From the NCBI GenBank assembly GCA_949317995.1, contig OX439041.1, forward strand, positions 6,646,001 to 6,710,000: a stretch of 64,000 bases of DNA. Reading direction: 5' to 3'. Position 1 is the stretch's first letter. Each line of letters opens with the position of its first letter. This document shows positions 1 to 10,823 of the stretch, piece by piece. Source of the DNA: Acholoe squamosa (lineage: Eukaryota > Annelida > Polychaeta > Phyllodocida > Polynoidae). Below the pieces are notes generated by a model. That model searched no databases. It saw only the letters and a list, made by a program, of their open reading frames with translations, and was not told where the DNA came from. The translations under genes were made by a program, and so were the position numbers.

Positions 1-3000
1 GAAAAGTTCTTGGGATAGGGGAAGTTTGCCCATCCCGGGTCCGGGTTTGTTTTTACAACAATCCGGACAGGTGGTTACCCATCTTTGCAAGTCCCGTGTC
101 ATGCCAGGCCAATAGTATTTCTTGGAAAGTCGTGCTAGCGAGCGTTTCCTTCCGAAATGACCACTGGTCCGATGCCCATGACAGAAGTACATAATGTCAT
201 GTCTCATAGCATGTGGTATCACCACTTGCATGATTCTCTCACCATTACTACATGGCTTCCAACGGTATAACACGCCTTTCCGGACTTCAAGCTCGGTCCA
301 TTGAGCAAGAAACCTTCTCATTTCTCGATTTTCCAGAGAGACCTCTGGTCTAACTGGACGTATACCCTTTGGTACTAATTGCAGTAGCTGCGCAGTTATC
401 GAGTCAGCTTCCTGGAAATGTCGTATGTGATCCATAGACCAATCCAGTATACTGGCAACTAGGGGTACGAATGGTCTTCGAATCCCTGCTAACACTGCCC
501 TATGAGCTCCACAATCAGTACAATCCGGATTATCACATTTCCGGATTGGTATTCGAGACAAAGCATCAGCATTTAAATGCTTAACTCCGGGTCTATGCTG
601 AATCTGTTGATGTTCAAGCCCATATTCGGATAAATGGGCTAGCCATCGGCCTAACATGCCTTCAGCATCTCGGAAGTTCAGTAGCCACCTTAAAGAGGAA
701 TGATCCATACGTAAAGTAAAGTTCGTTCCCCATAGAAAATGTTTGAACTTCTTGGTATATACGACTACTGCTAACAACTCTCTTTTGGTTGTGCAGTAAT
801 TGCGCTGAGTCTTGCTCAGTGTGTTGCTGGCAAAGGCAATCGGTACTTCTCTCCCATTTTGGACTTGCGAGAGAGCTGCACCAATGCTATCATTACTAGC
901 ATCAGTATCCAGTATGAAATGATCCGTTTCATTCGGATATTGCAATACGGGAGTACTCGTGAACAGGTCTTTTAGCTTTTGAAAAGCGGTTTCCTGTTCA
1001 TGCGTCCAAGGAAATTTTTCCTTGGTACTTCCTGGAGTCCAGTTAGCTATTGCTTGTAATGGGTAACTGACTCTAGAATAATTCGGAATAAATTCCCTGT
1101 AATAGGAACAGAATCCTAAAAAGGACCTCACTTCCTTGGGTGTTTTAGGTCTATTCCAATTCGTAACTGATTCGATTTTTTCCGGATCAGCCTTTATTCC
1201 TTCATCACTGATGATGCGGCCCAAATAATTTATGGACTTTCTAAACATGTGGCATTTCTTAGGTTTCAATTTGAGACCATTAGAAATAATACGTTCTAGT
1301 ACCATTTTCAGGTTATTAGAACACTCTTCGAATGTTTTTCCGAAGACTATGACATCGTCAAGATATACAAGACATCTTTTCCACAATAAATCACTTAGAA
1401 TTGTTTCCATCATTGCTTCAAATGTTGCAGGTGCATTGCACAGTCCAAACGGCATTACATTATATTGGAATAATCCAATATGACTCGAAAATGCAGTTTT
1501 CTCCATATCTGAAGGGTTCATTCCCACTTGCCAGTAGCCTGATTGCAAGTCTAGGGTACAAAACCAGCTGTTTCCCCCTAAGGAGTCAATGGTTTCATCT
1601 ATTCTCGGTAATGGATACGAATTCTTTTTCGTTATTCCATTCAACTTCCTGTAGTCTATGCAGAAACGGATAGTACCATCTTTCTTTGTTACCATACACA
1701 CAGGACTACTCCATGGACTATTGGAAGGGACTATTACATCCTGTTCCAACATCTTGTTTATTTCATCCTCAGCTACTCTCTTTTTTGCTAAAGGTAACCG
1801 TCTATACGGTATCTTAAAGGGTTCGGCATCTCCAGTATCTATTTTATGTAATACTTTATTTGTCGTACCTAGTTTTTCACCAGGTTTGGCAAAGGCAGTA
1901 TGATACTGACAGAGCATATCATAGAACTCTTTCCGGTGTTCCGGATCTTCTAATGAAGTTTCTTCATACAACTTAAGTAAGTCTCCCGAAATTTCATCAT
2001 CCCCTGTTACCTTCTGTAAGCTTAGCTTACTATCCGTTACAGTTTCCGAAAGGGTCACATTTCCAAAAACTTGTCCCTTTTTCAAGTAGATAGTAGTGTT
2101 TCCAGTATTGGAGACAGGTACTACCGACCAGGATGCATTCGCTACTATCGTGTCTACAGAATTTAATCCGATACTTGATAACGTAACTACATCCGGTTCT
2201 ATCACTGCAGGCTTATTACGCATTGCAGGATCACTTCTTACAAGCACATCACAGGCTACTCCTGGAGGGATTCGCACAGTGTGTGCCACACTAGCCATAC
2301 TGCTCACTTGTCTCAGTACACATCTAACTTTTACGGGATACGGGTATCTCACACTCAACACTCCTGTTTGGGGTTCTAACACAGCACCATACAGGGATGC
2401 GAAATCCAACCCAAGTATACCCTCATCTGCTATATCCGCAACGGTGGTGCTCATGACATAGTCATGGATACCATCCAACTGTAGTTTCACACAAGTTCTA
2501 CCATACGTTTGCAAGGTACTGCCGTCGGCCGTCTGAGCACTTCCTCCCGATTTGAGAGTCTCATGTTCATCCGGTATAAGATCGTAGAACCCCCTGGAGA
2601 TACAAGAGTGGCTAGCTCCCGTATCCACAAGGAATTCGGCAGATCTTCCGTTAACAGTGAGGCAAACATACCACCGCCTTCCGTTTAGAACAGAGGGTAT
2701 GTCCGTGACAATCGGAACGTCATTTTTCACACCAGGAGTCAATCCACATCTTTTCAGGAATTCAAGAAAAGGATGACCCGGGGGCAGGTGGGCACCACAG
2801 ACCTTGGCTAATTCATAGCCGCCTGCCTCGTTACTGATATTGGGTTTCCCCTGTGCGCCCGTGGCACTTGTTATATCAGCTTCCCTAACCTTCCGGGTGT
2901 CTACAACCACCTCGGTGTTAGGCGATCTTGTTACTAAATGCGAACCGTCGTCACGGATGGTGATATTATGGCAAGATTTGTCACTGGGATCCCCTTCTTT

Positions 3001-3027
3001 GCCCCTCGGGAGATCCCTTTCTAGTTT
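1..3027 (-). CDS. pol: pol polyprotein of element A (partial at left edge)
   Basis: I checked every codon of this frame from 3060 down to 1 and found no stop. After the predicted frameshift it encodes an aspartic protease (DTGA at 2614-2625), a reverse transcriptase with the YLDD catalytic box at 1354-1365, an RNase H region around 700-1000, and the integrase HHCC zinc-binding module around 60-190 (two His, then CPDC with a nearby Cys). The integrase DDE core is off the window. The product is made as Gag-Pol and would copy the element's RNA into DNA and insert it. The frame is -1 relative to gag, with a stop at 3061-3063, so it has no independent start near the domains. It looks functional as far as it can be seen. 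Confidence 0.9.
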
Positions 3028-3030
3028 TCC
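2986..3030 (-). promoter_or_regulatory. Candidate -1 ribosomal frameshift signal, element A
   Basis: The heptamer GGAAAAC (3030-3024) reads G GAA AAC in the gag frame and is followed at once by the gag TAG (3023-3021). Six nucleotides downstream begins GGGATC (3017-3012), which can pair with GATCCC (2991-2986) across a 20-nt loop. Pol is open in the -1 frame from this point. The first three bases are not identical, so the heptamer is a variant of the classic X XXY YYZ type. The same heptamer plus TAG recurs in element C, which supports a functional role. Confidence 0.6.
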
Positions 3031-5804
3031 TCTGTACTTATCCCAGAGACACTCTCCTGTTTACGCGGAACAGGCTTCTCAGCCATACATTCGGGAGCAA
3101 AATGCCCCAGTTTCTGACATCTGAAACATCTCCTTTGAGATTTATCAACTCTTGGTCTCCTTAGAGCTTCTGTTAATCCGGCTATTAATGTTTCCATCAT
3201 GTTAGTCGGAGCAACAGTGGCTGCTACAGTTGAGTTCGCCGTAGAGGCTACACTGCCATGTTGAGTTGATCCGGAAGCTGTTTTACCAGCAACAGATCCT
3301 CCTCTCCCTCTCGAATGTACTTTCCTATACCGCTTTTGTCGGTAATACTTTCCAGCCACATGGACTGAACCAATATATTCTCCGTTTTCATCGGAGACAT
3401 ATTCATCTTCCTCATCAACTTCATTCGATTCAATCGGAGCTAATTGGGAAGTATCATATACCGGAGCAGGTGTACCTCCGTATTGGAAGGGAGCTGCTCT
3501 TACTGGACTAGGTCCAAGACCTACTAAACGTTTCTTCATGTCATGTCCATCAATTGCTATGAACAGATCACTGAAGGAAGTGTCATCTTTCCAGGAGTCC
3601 CACACCAGTTGCTTATGATCCGGATCTCGCAATCCACTATAGAATTGTATGAACAATTCTTGTAGATAACAATCATCGTCATGAGCCCAATTTGGACGTG
3701 CTTTCGAAAGCAAGTCCTGTAGCTCCAAACCAAAGACTTTGTGTGATTCTTTAGGTTTTTGTGTTCTCTTCTTAAAGCTTACCCACGGATCTTCTCTAAC
3801 GGTTGATCCGAAAAGGTATGCGGCACATTCGACCAATTGATCATAGGTACCGTATATTCCGTAAGCTGCTCTCCATTGGTTGAGAGCTACTTTTCCGCCT
3901 TTATTTAACCAACAAATCAAATATGGCAGAGCTTCTTCTTTTGTCCATCCACTACAATTGACTTCGTCGACAAAAGCTTGATACCTGTCCTTCCATGGAT
4001 CATTAGAATCATATGGAGGGGGTTTCCGTGCCTGCCTACGTGCCGGATTATTACATCCGCGTAGTCTATCTGCTTCTCGCATGCTCCAGTTCATGACTTC
4101 CATGCCGTCCGCTCCCTTTCGGTAGCAGTCAATGCCAAGGTTTTGGATACATTGGCTCCTATCAAAGATGGTTTGCATCCCTGCAGGCATAGAAGTTCTC
4201 CTGTTTGGTTTCCTGCCATCTCCTCCTGATCCTGATCCTCCGGATCCGGATCCTCCTGGGCCGCCTGGAGGGTTCCCTCCTGGTGGACCATTATTATTAT
4301 AGCTTCCGGATGAACCACCAGGGCATCCGCCATTGTAACCGGTGTTTCCAGAAGACGCATATCTAGGGTAAGAATCATTTTGATTCCATCCCTGGTTATA
4401 GCTATTACCATTTTGATAATTACCACCTCCTGATGGATTATAATTATTTCTATATCCATAGGAAGATGTTCTTGGTTGATACGTACCGCCATTAATATTG
4501 TTTTGTGGCGGGTTTGGTCTCGGAAAACGTCCATCAGTAGGACCATTACCAGAACCTGGGGTTGGATTCGGTAATCTTGGTACTGCTGGTGTACTGTGGC
4601 CGGGTTGGGGGAAATATGAAGGTGGTGTCAACATATGCCTCATTGGTCCGGGTGCTCTTGGTTGTGCCACGGGTGTATTATTATTATTCCCTGTAGCACC
4701 ATCGTGAGTCGCTTTGATTTTGTGACTCAAATCTGGTATGGGTGGTGCCGGACCTATCGTATCCAGCATTGGAATTACTGGTTTAGATGCGGTTCCATTT
4801 ACTGCAGCATTATCCGGTTTCTTGTAGATTCCGGATACCACATTCTTGTCAGCCCCATCATCAACGAATGGGCTGTATCTAATTGGGGTTGCATCTTTAG
4901 ATGTCTTTCCCAACATTGTAGATACCACAGCTGGATCTATATTACCTATAGTTAACTGGGCTGCTTCTACATATTTATCTAGAGTTATTGCAGTAGTCTG
5001 CAATTCCTGAAGCTCATTTGTGAGTTTCTGTCTATCCTCCTCCAGTTGTTTGTTGTAAGCTATAATGCCTACCCGGATGGTTTCATTGTCTTCAGCTTGT
5101 TTACTACACTGAAGTTTCAATTTATCCAACTCATCCTGATAATGGCGAATTTCGGATTCGAATTTTGCCTTATCAAGGTTTAGTTGGTCGTTCGTATCTA
5201 TGTATGTTTGGATACGAATGTGCCTATTATCATATTCTTTGTTGAATGATTCTCTCATAGATTGAAGTTTTAGTTCTTCATTCTCGAGTTCTTTCATGTA
5301 CTCGCTCCTTCTGGCTTCGAATTCCTTTCGCATGCCAGTTAGGTCCTCTTCCATCTGAAGTTTTTCATGGAATACTTCATCCTTAGCTTTGACCAAGGTA
5401 TTTAAATTCTCGTTCAAAGTTACATAAGTTTCATTCAACAACAGGACATCCGGTCGTTTTAATTCCTCACCTTCCGGTACCGCATAGGTTAAGTCGCCAT
5501 CTATAGCGCTATAATCTAATATTGGTAATTCGGGCCTGGGTAACCTGTAAGGCAGTTCTCCGAATGTTACCCTTTTTCGCATTGGTGCCGGATGTTCTGG
5601 GTTAGTACTACCACCAACTTCGAACATCGAATCACTTAATTCGTCAACAAGCGATTGTTGGCCTATTAAGTTACTATGTCTCTGTATAGACTGTTCGCGT
5701 CGTACAGAGTCTGGCAGATTCTCCTCACTATCATTATAGTGGGGTCCGGGATCTCTCCAAGATGCTGATTCCGCATCTTGCGAGTCCGAATGGGCTTGGA
5801 GCAT
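3021..5804 (-). CDS. gag: Gag of element A
   Basis: Structural protein of about 927 aa, counted from the first ATG (5804). The frame is open further upstream to a GTG at 5918 and through the PBS, so the true start is not certain. In order it has an acidic N-terminal region, a long charged stretch rich in Glu/Lys/Leu predicted as coiled coil (about 5400-4980), a Pro/Gly/Asn/Gln-rich low-complexity section (about 4700-4180), a capsid-like helical region with Retrotrans_gag character (about 4000-3500), and one CCHC zinc knuckle near the end (CFRCQKLGHFAPEC). The long coiled-coil head makes it larger than many Gypsy Gags. The capsid would package the RNA, and the zinc knuckle would bind it. It ends at the TAG that abuts the frameshift heptamer. 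Confidence 0.85.
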   Translation of the reverse strand: MLQAHSDSQDAESASWRDPGPHYNDSEENLPDSVRREQSIQRHSNLIGQQSLVDELSDSMFEVGGSTNPEHPAPMRKRVTFGELPYRLPRPELPILDYSAIDGDLTYAVPEGEELKRPDVLLLNETYVTLNENLNTLVKAKDEVFHEKLQMEEDLTGMRKEFEARRSEYMKELENEELKLQSMRESFNKEYDNRHIRIQTYIDTNDQLNLDKAKFESEIRHYQDELDKLKLQCSKQAEDNETIRVGIIAYNKQLEEDRQKLTNELQELQTTAITLDKYVEAAQLTIGNIDPAVVSTMLGKTSKDATPIRYSPFVDDGADKNVVSGIYKKPDNAAVNGTASKPVIPMLDTIGPAPPIPDLSHKIKATHDGATGNNNNTPVAQPRAPGPMRHMLTPPSYFPQPGHSTPAVPRLPNPTPGSGNGPTDGRFPRPNPPQNNINGGTYQPRTSSYGYRNNYNPSGGGNYQNGNSYNQGWNQNDSYPRYASSGNTGYNGGCPGGSSGSYNNNGPPGGNPPGGPGGSGSGGSGSGGDGRKPNRRTSMPAGMQTIFDRSQCIQNLGIDCYRKGADGMEVMNWSMREADRLRGCNNPARRQARKPPPYDSNDPWKDRYQAFVDEVNCSGWTKEEALPYLICWLNKGGKVALNQWRAAYGIYGTYDQLVECAAYLFGSTVREDPWVSFKKRTQKPKESHKVFGLELQDLLSKARPNWAHDDDCYLQELFIQFYSGLRDPDHKQLVWDSWKDDTSFSDLFIAIDGHDMKKRLVGLGPSPVRAAPFQYGGTPAPVYDTSQLAPIESNEVDEEDEYVSDENGEYIGSVHVAGKYYRQKRYRKVHSRGRGGSVAGKTASGSTQHGSVASTANSTVAATVAPTNMMETLIAGLTEALRRPRVDKSQRRCFRCQKLGHFAPECMAEKPVPRKQESVSGISTEEN

Positions 5805-5924
5805 TAATGATCCATTTCCATTCTCTTGGGCAAGTGATTGCCCTGCTGGGTTAGCTTCCCTAAGGGTGTCTAACCCATGTACTAGCCGTTCGGACGTTAT
5901 AACGTCCGGGCTATACACCAGAAT

Positions 5925-5942
5925 TAACTGGTCACGGCACCA
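5925..5942 (-). other. Primer-binding site, element A
   Basis: On the minus strand this reads TGGTGCCGTGACCAGTTA, starting one base after the LTR end (5944). TGG followed by an acceptor-stem complement is the usual layout for tRNA priming of minus-strand DNA. I did not assign the tRNA. Confidence 0.75.
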
Positions 5943-5943
5943 G

Positions 5944-6322
5944 TGTAAGGGTTTGTGGCCTTACGGACCTGGGGGGTTCGGGTCTTACGGTTCGGAAAAA
6001 AAGAGTAAGACAGTATTCCAAGTGTGTGCCAACGGTTAGGTTTATTACTTAACGCACACTCACGGCTGCCGGATGATATCAAGGAGGCAGCTAATATTAA
6101 AAGACAACGGTTTACATGGTGTGGAGGCCAGAAGGGCCTCTGACGTAGCGGCTGAGCCCTGGGCTTTATATACGGACCCAGGTGTTCGTCGTCAGATGTC
6201 CCCACAGACCTGGATCGGTGCTGCCACCTATCCGGAACCTGAGGAACGTCCGACGACTCGACTCACCCGCCACGTCAGACGGTACCCAACTCCTATGGTT
6301 TAATAACGTGTACCTCTACACA
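5944..6322 (-). repeat. 5' LTR of element A (right boundary uncertain)
   Basis: The LTR ends in CTTACA (minus strand) next to the PBS. It holds a TATA box, TATATAAA (minus strand, 6172-6165), and downstream an AATAAA polyadenylation signal (6046-6041), which fits U3-R-U5 order. Further upstream is TGACTCAG-like AP-1 sequence near 6330. Without the partner LTR the outer end cannot be proved. TACACA at 6322 is one candidate. Confidence 0.6.
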
Positions 6323-6597
6323 GACATGACTGAGTCAGACCTGGCTGGTAGTGACTTATGAGGTACCGCCTGCCTCTTCATTTACCATAATTACCTGTTT
6401 AAATACCAGGGTATTAAATAAACAGCAGTCCAAGTATGCACCAGGGTAAGAGGGGCATTGAAAACAATAAAACAGTATTGAAATAAGCACCTGTCTGGTA
6501 TAAGGGCTTGTGGTACAGAGGTATTGAAATTAATAAGGGTCCGGATGCCTAAACTGGCCACTGCGGTATGCACATCATACACAGAAAGACAATACAT
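6323..6597. other. Intergenic, no recognised gene
   Basis: AT-rich sequence that could still be U3 of element A if its LTR is longer than I assume. No ORF or repeat boundary stands out. Confidence 0.4.
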
Positions 6598-6931
6598 AGA
6601 GAGAACTAAACGACCGTGGTGTACGAGGTGGTCAATCCACCACGAGGGAGACGACGAGTGGATCGAGCACCGAGGACACCAGGGGAGTCTAGTTCTCTAT
6701 TTATTTTATGTTTTTAGAAGGTTTAAATAAGGAAAAATTAACAAAATCCGCTACCGTAGTTCCCCGTACGAGCGGCGGTCCGCCATTTTGAAAGTTTACA
6801 TGCGCCTGGAACGAGGCTGCAGTACCGCATCGGCCGCTGTGGTGGATCGGCACACGTTACGCCACTGTGGGTGTGGCGATCGGCTCCGCAATGTTATCTC
6901 TATGGGAAGAAGTTATTCACATAAAATAAAA
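6598..6931 (+). repeat. Composite foldback repeat, copy 1
   Basis: The first part (6598-6705) is an imperfect palindrome starting GAACTAAACGACC and ending in its inverted form near 6700. The second part (about 6701-6931) is bounded by TTTATTTTATG and CATAAAATAAA in inverted orientation. It contains a YY1-like CCGCCATTTTG at 6779-6789 and a conserved stretch (about 6812-6931) that recurs at 9897-10060 (inverted) and 63416-63535. It looks like a non-autonomous DNA element; the short ORF through it is not convincing. Confidence 0.7.
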
Positions 6932-7330
6932 GATTTATCCACAACCTTAACCCTATATGGGCTGTCTAATACCATAGTATCTATACTCCTTGGTTGCTAT
7001 GATGCAGCGATGCACTGCTGATACTTACATTGACAGCACTGTTTCAGTGCATCATGCCAACCCTTAACCTTTTAAGAGCTGCTGATTCATCAATACATCA
7101 TGTCCATTGGTCATCATGATGCATGAATGCAGCCCTGGCGAGTTACTTGCCAGGGCTGCATTCATGCATCATGATGACCCTACAGGAATGACACACAAAC
7201 TTCCAGAAGGTCGGCATGATGCGCCAATGAAGTGCTGGCGAGCAGTGTCATCAATACTTGATTAATGCGTCATGATGACCAATGGGCATGATGCATTAAT
7301 GCATTAAAGGGCTAGGAATCTTGTAGGTCT
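6932..7330. repeat. CATCATGATG-type foldback cluster
   Basis: The region contains a perfect hairpin: the 29-nt arm at 7111-7139 pairs with 7149-7177 around a 9-nt loop. A weaker second fold (GATGCGCCAATGAAGTGCTGGCGAG and relatives) follows near 7216-7300. The outer tips carry TCATCATGATGCA, the same palindromic core that forms the 23-bp minisatellites at 45.4 and 52.9 kb. Confidence 0.7.
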
Positions 7331-7733
7331 CATAGAAGGAATTCGTTCTGCACTATAACTTAATATAGTGCGAAACGCAATAGCAACAATTGGAACATCT
7401 TCATTTTCTAAAAATCACCCCACAATTAATAGATACATCCTTCCTTCATAATATAGGCTGACTTAAAATATGAATTGACCACGAATATTTTGAGCACTGG
7501 ACTATCGCGTAAAAACACCCTGATTCTGCCTAAATCTGCACTGGTATTTTATCCAAAGCAGCAAATGTTCAACAACATGTGTAGTTGTTTTATATTTATT
7601 GGCATTATTTTTAACATGGTTTTTGACCATTCAGTGTGCCTGCTGTATTCACTTCTGACCACAATCGTATATGACTTCCGGTTTTCTGCGGGATTTCCTT
7701 TACTGAGACCTGTAGGGTGAGTTCCATGAATTT

Positions 7734-7940
7734 GGTACTTTGATCACATTATAAGATACAACACAGGGGGGTTGAGTTACCATAATAATGATGATGTGTA
7801 ATCAGGTTACCACTATACTAACCAATTTCTGCTTTGTAAGAAGGTCTAATAATGTCATAATAGTAAAATACTGAAGAGATGAGCAAGGTGTATTGTTCTA
7901 ATTGATACACTGAGAGACAATTAATTAACAGTAAGTCTTT
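7734..7940 (+). repeat. Diverged direct repeat, copy 1
   Basis: About 200 bp (TGATCACATTATAAGATAC onward, ending in GAGAGACAATTAATTAACAG) that matches 9580-9770 in the same orientation with many substitutions. No coding potential seen. Confidence 0.55.
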
Positions 7941-9261
7941 TGGATAGGATGTGTTTAAAGAAATATCAGCAAACATTAACTAATCTTGTATCACGACAAG
8001 GCCATATATCGTTCGGGCCAGAAATCGTTCAGGTCAGAGACAAACCTAAATTCCCTGAAAAAATATGTACCTTTTTTGATAGATTTCAAACTACAGACTT
8101 CCAATGCAAGGTTCCTGACCGGAAATCAAGGTTTCTAACTGGTCAGAAACCTACCTGGACAGAAACCTTTATTCTCAACATATCAGCCAAATATGATATA
8201 AACAGAATGTGGGAGGAAAAGATTTTGACTTACAGATGGAGTCTGCCAGAACTGCTAAGAATCAAGGTTTCTGACCAGATTCTAAAGAAGATAGCTATTT
8301 GTGTCATAAATAAAGGCTGTTAGGGAAAGAGTTTTGCTGACAGATGGAGTCAATACAGGCAAACCCAAATCATGTGAAATATTTCTGTGATAGACTAAAA
8401 ACTAAAAACCTTTTGATAACTAAATCAGGGATCTTTAAAAAAGGTTTCTGCCTGGATACATAATACTGATAATGGAATCTCGTCATGAAGCTTTAGAAAC
8501 ATGATTTACCTAAAACTTCTTGCAGGTAAGGATGTTATTAACTATCAGTCTTGAGTTCTATTCGTAAAAAAGAACTTATGAAAAAGAACTCTGAGACAGG
8601 AAGAAGGAGGTGTTTAATATTAATTGATGCTATCCAGTCGGAAACCTTATAGACAAGATGTGTCCTTATAGACAAGATGTGTATGAATCTGAATTAACTA
8701 AAGATATTATACCTTTCTGTATTTCAGTGTTAGAAGTGTCAGAAACCTCGATCAAAGCGGTCAGAAACCTTGATTTCCAACTTGCACTACTTCTATGAGA
8801 CTGTGTCACATGTTCTGGCAGAATTCACAGGTAAGGAATTCCACCTAGTATAATTAGTAAGGTATGCCTGTCCATTTATATCCATCATACAGGAGACAAA
8901 AAATGCTTTATCCACTATGGTAACCCTTTCAGGGCTGATTATTGCCTAGAGCATGGGTTCGACTGATGTTGGTTGGGCGAATTTTCGTCAATCTGATGAT
9001 TTTGTATATTGCAAAAGTATTGAAAAGAAAATGCACCCCTTTCCCTTCAAAATTGCCTGAAAACCACCCCCAATCAAGGGCCCAAAAGTGCCCCTATCCC
9101 TCAGAATCGTGTTTGCACATTGTAGTCAAACATAAGGGGAGTGGCCCCCCGGGGTCAGAAGGTTGGGTGTGGCCCTTTATGTCAAGGTGAATATCGTAGT
9201 TCCATAGAGAAAGCACTGAGACCGCGTATTGCATCCCTGCGTTAAATAACCAGCGCCAAAT
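7941..9261. other. Non-coding stretch with GGTTTCTGACC-type repeats
   Basis: Short imperfect repeats of GGTTTCTGACC and its complement recur between about 8030 and 8780. The longest ORF (about 127 aa, 7940-8323) crosses these repeats and has no domain signature. I see no gene here. Confidence 0.5.
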
Positions 9262-9345
9262 CCGCATGATGACGTCATACGCATGCGCAGCCCTTTTGAA
9301 ACGTAAACATCCAAGATGGCGGCAGTCAGCATTTCGCGATGACGA
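9262..9345 (+). promoter_or_regulatory. CRE + NRF1-like + YY1-like promoter patch
   Basis: TGACGTCA (CRE), then CGCATGCGCA (NRF1-like), then AAGATGGCGGC (YY1 consensus) fall within about 50 bp, followed by an ATG. This is the usual make-up of TATA-less housekeeping promoters. The downstream ORF (9339-9539) runs straight into a foldback repeat and is probably not a gene, so this may be a mobile element's promoter or a relict host promoter. Confidence 0.5.
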
Positions 9346-9419
9346 TGGGTAAATCAGAGTTAATTATGGATTATATTGATAAAATATTGATTGATTTTCC
9401 ACTCAAACACCTTGACATA

Positions 9420-9578
9420 AATGTAAAGATGAACTCTGATGAGTGTTTGGCTCCTAATTATTTCCCTCGCAGGTTTGGGCCGCTCCACACTCGGCCTACC
9501 GGCCTTGTGCGGAACAGCCCAAACCAGCTCGGGAAATAATTGTCGCCAAACACTCATCATCGTTCACCTTTACCATTG
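9420..9578. repeat. Foldback element with about 60-nt arms
   Basis: The arm containing TGATGAGTGTTTGGC (9437-9451) pairs with GCCAAACACTCATCA (near 9545-9560). Inner pairing continues through CCTCG..GGTTTGGGC and GCCCAAACC. A related but different foldback lies at 23048-23153. Confidence 0.7.
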
Positions 9579-9579
9579 T

Positions 9580-9775
9580 ATTTAGCACTGTGATCACACC
9601 ATTAGACACAAGACTGGGGAGTTGAGTTACCTTACTGGTATGGTGACTGTTCAAATGACTGCTTTGTGAGAAGGCCTAATCAATGGCACAGCAGTGAAAG
9701 ACTGGGGAGAGGAAGCAGGAGTGATGTTCTACTTGATACGCCGAGAGACAATTAGTTGATGGAAGGTTTTTTAAG
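9580..9775 (+). repeat. Diverged direct repeat, copy 2
   Basis: Partner of 7734-7940; shared blocks include TTGAGTTACC, TGCTTTGT and GAGAGACAATTA. Confidence 0.5.
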
Positions 9776-9896
9776 AAATGTCTAGGAGCAGTCAGCTAGT
9801 CTCACAACCTCGTCAGTGATATGACAGAATCTGAGACATAAATGTATCTGGTGTCATACTTTATGGAGTGACAGCATCATGATGGATGGTTTGGGA

Positions 9897-10246
9897 TATT
9901 ATTTTATGTGAATAACTTCTTCCCGTAGAGATAGCATTGCGCGGCTGATCGCCACACCCCCAGTGGCGTAACGTGTGTCGATCCACCACAGCGGCAGATC
10001 CACCACTGCAGCCTCGTTCTGGCTGCGTGTAAACATTCAAAATGGTGGACCGGCGCTCGTGCGGTGAACTACGGTAACGGATTTTGCTCATTTTCAGTTA
10101 GGTAAACCCTCTAAAAACATAAAATAAATATAGAACTAAACTCCCCTGGTGTCCTCGGTGGCCGATCCACCCCTCGGGAGTTGTCTCCCGAGACAACTCC
10201 CTCGTGGTGGATCGACCACCTCGTACACCACGGTCGTTTAGTTCTA
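9897..10246 (-). repeat. Composite foldback repeat, copy 2 (inverted)
   Basis: Inverted relative to the copy at 6598-6931. The palindromic half (10131-10246) is better preserved: arms of about 55 nt meet at GGGAGTTGTCTC / GAGACAACTCCC with a 2-nt centre, and the tips read TAGAACTAAAC and GTTTAGTTCTA. The other half carries the conserved block and a YY1-like CAAAATGGTGG (10038-10048). Confidence 0.75.
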
Positions 10247-10823
10247 TCTATGTATCGCTTAGGGTTTGATAAGTGCTGGCGAGTAGTCTCGCCAGCACAT
10301 CATTGATGCATCTTGCTGACCAATGGGCATGAGGCACTCCTGCATCAGCTGCCCTTAAATGATCAACCATCTATGGGCCACTGATGCATCTATGTATCAT
10401 GCCCATTGGTTGGCATGATGCACCAATGAAGTGCTGGCGAGACGGCTTGCCAGCACTTCATTGGAGCATCATGCCGACCCTTTGTGTATCAATCACGTAT
10501 AGGGTCCTCATGATGCAGGAATTTTGTCCTGGTGAGTTCCTTGCCAGGGTTGCATTCATGCATTATGGAGACCAATGGGCATGATGCATCAATGCAGCAG
10601 CGGCCCTTAAAGGGTTAAAGATGTGAGAGCTGATTTGGTAAGTGCCTACATGATTGGTGACATGCCATTACTCTCCTAGTACCCTACCGATCCACAAATC
10701 TTTCTGCTCACTATGAATTGGAATTTGAAAATTTTGCAATATCTGAAGATGGTAGACAGTATGTTATCCTCTCACTTAAAGATCAATTGAAAATGTGGTC
10801 TATCACAGTCTAACCATTGCTCA
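10247..10823. repeat. CATGATGC-type foldback cluster
   Basis: Contains a strong hairpin: 10412-10438 pairs with 10449-10475 (27-nt arms, one mismatch, loop GAGACGGCTT). It repeats the GTGCTGGCGAG / CTTGCCAGCAC theme seen near 7230, and flanking sequence again ends in CATGATGCA. No gene seen from 10620 to 10823. Confidence 0.65.

Larger units (their letters stand above)
1..6322 (-). mobile_element. Ty3/Gypsy LTR retrotransposon A, 5' portion
   Basis: Read on the minus strand, the order is LTR (about 6322 to 5944), primer-binding site, gag, then pol in the -1 frame, leaving the window inside the integrase zinc-binding region. The order protease, reverse transcriptase, RNase H, integrase places it in Ty3/Gypsy. 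Gag and the visible pol are both uninterrupted, so the copy may be young. The 3' LTR lies outside the window, so the LTR length and target-site duplication cannot be checked. The right boundary (6322, after TACACA) is only a guess. Confidence 0.85.

Noticed and set aside
7940-8323. 127-aa ORF in the 8-kb region
   Set aside because: Crosses short repeats, has no recognisable motif, and nearby sequence is non-coding.
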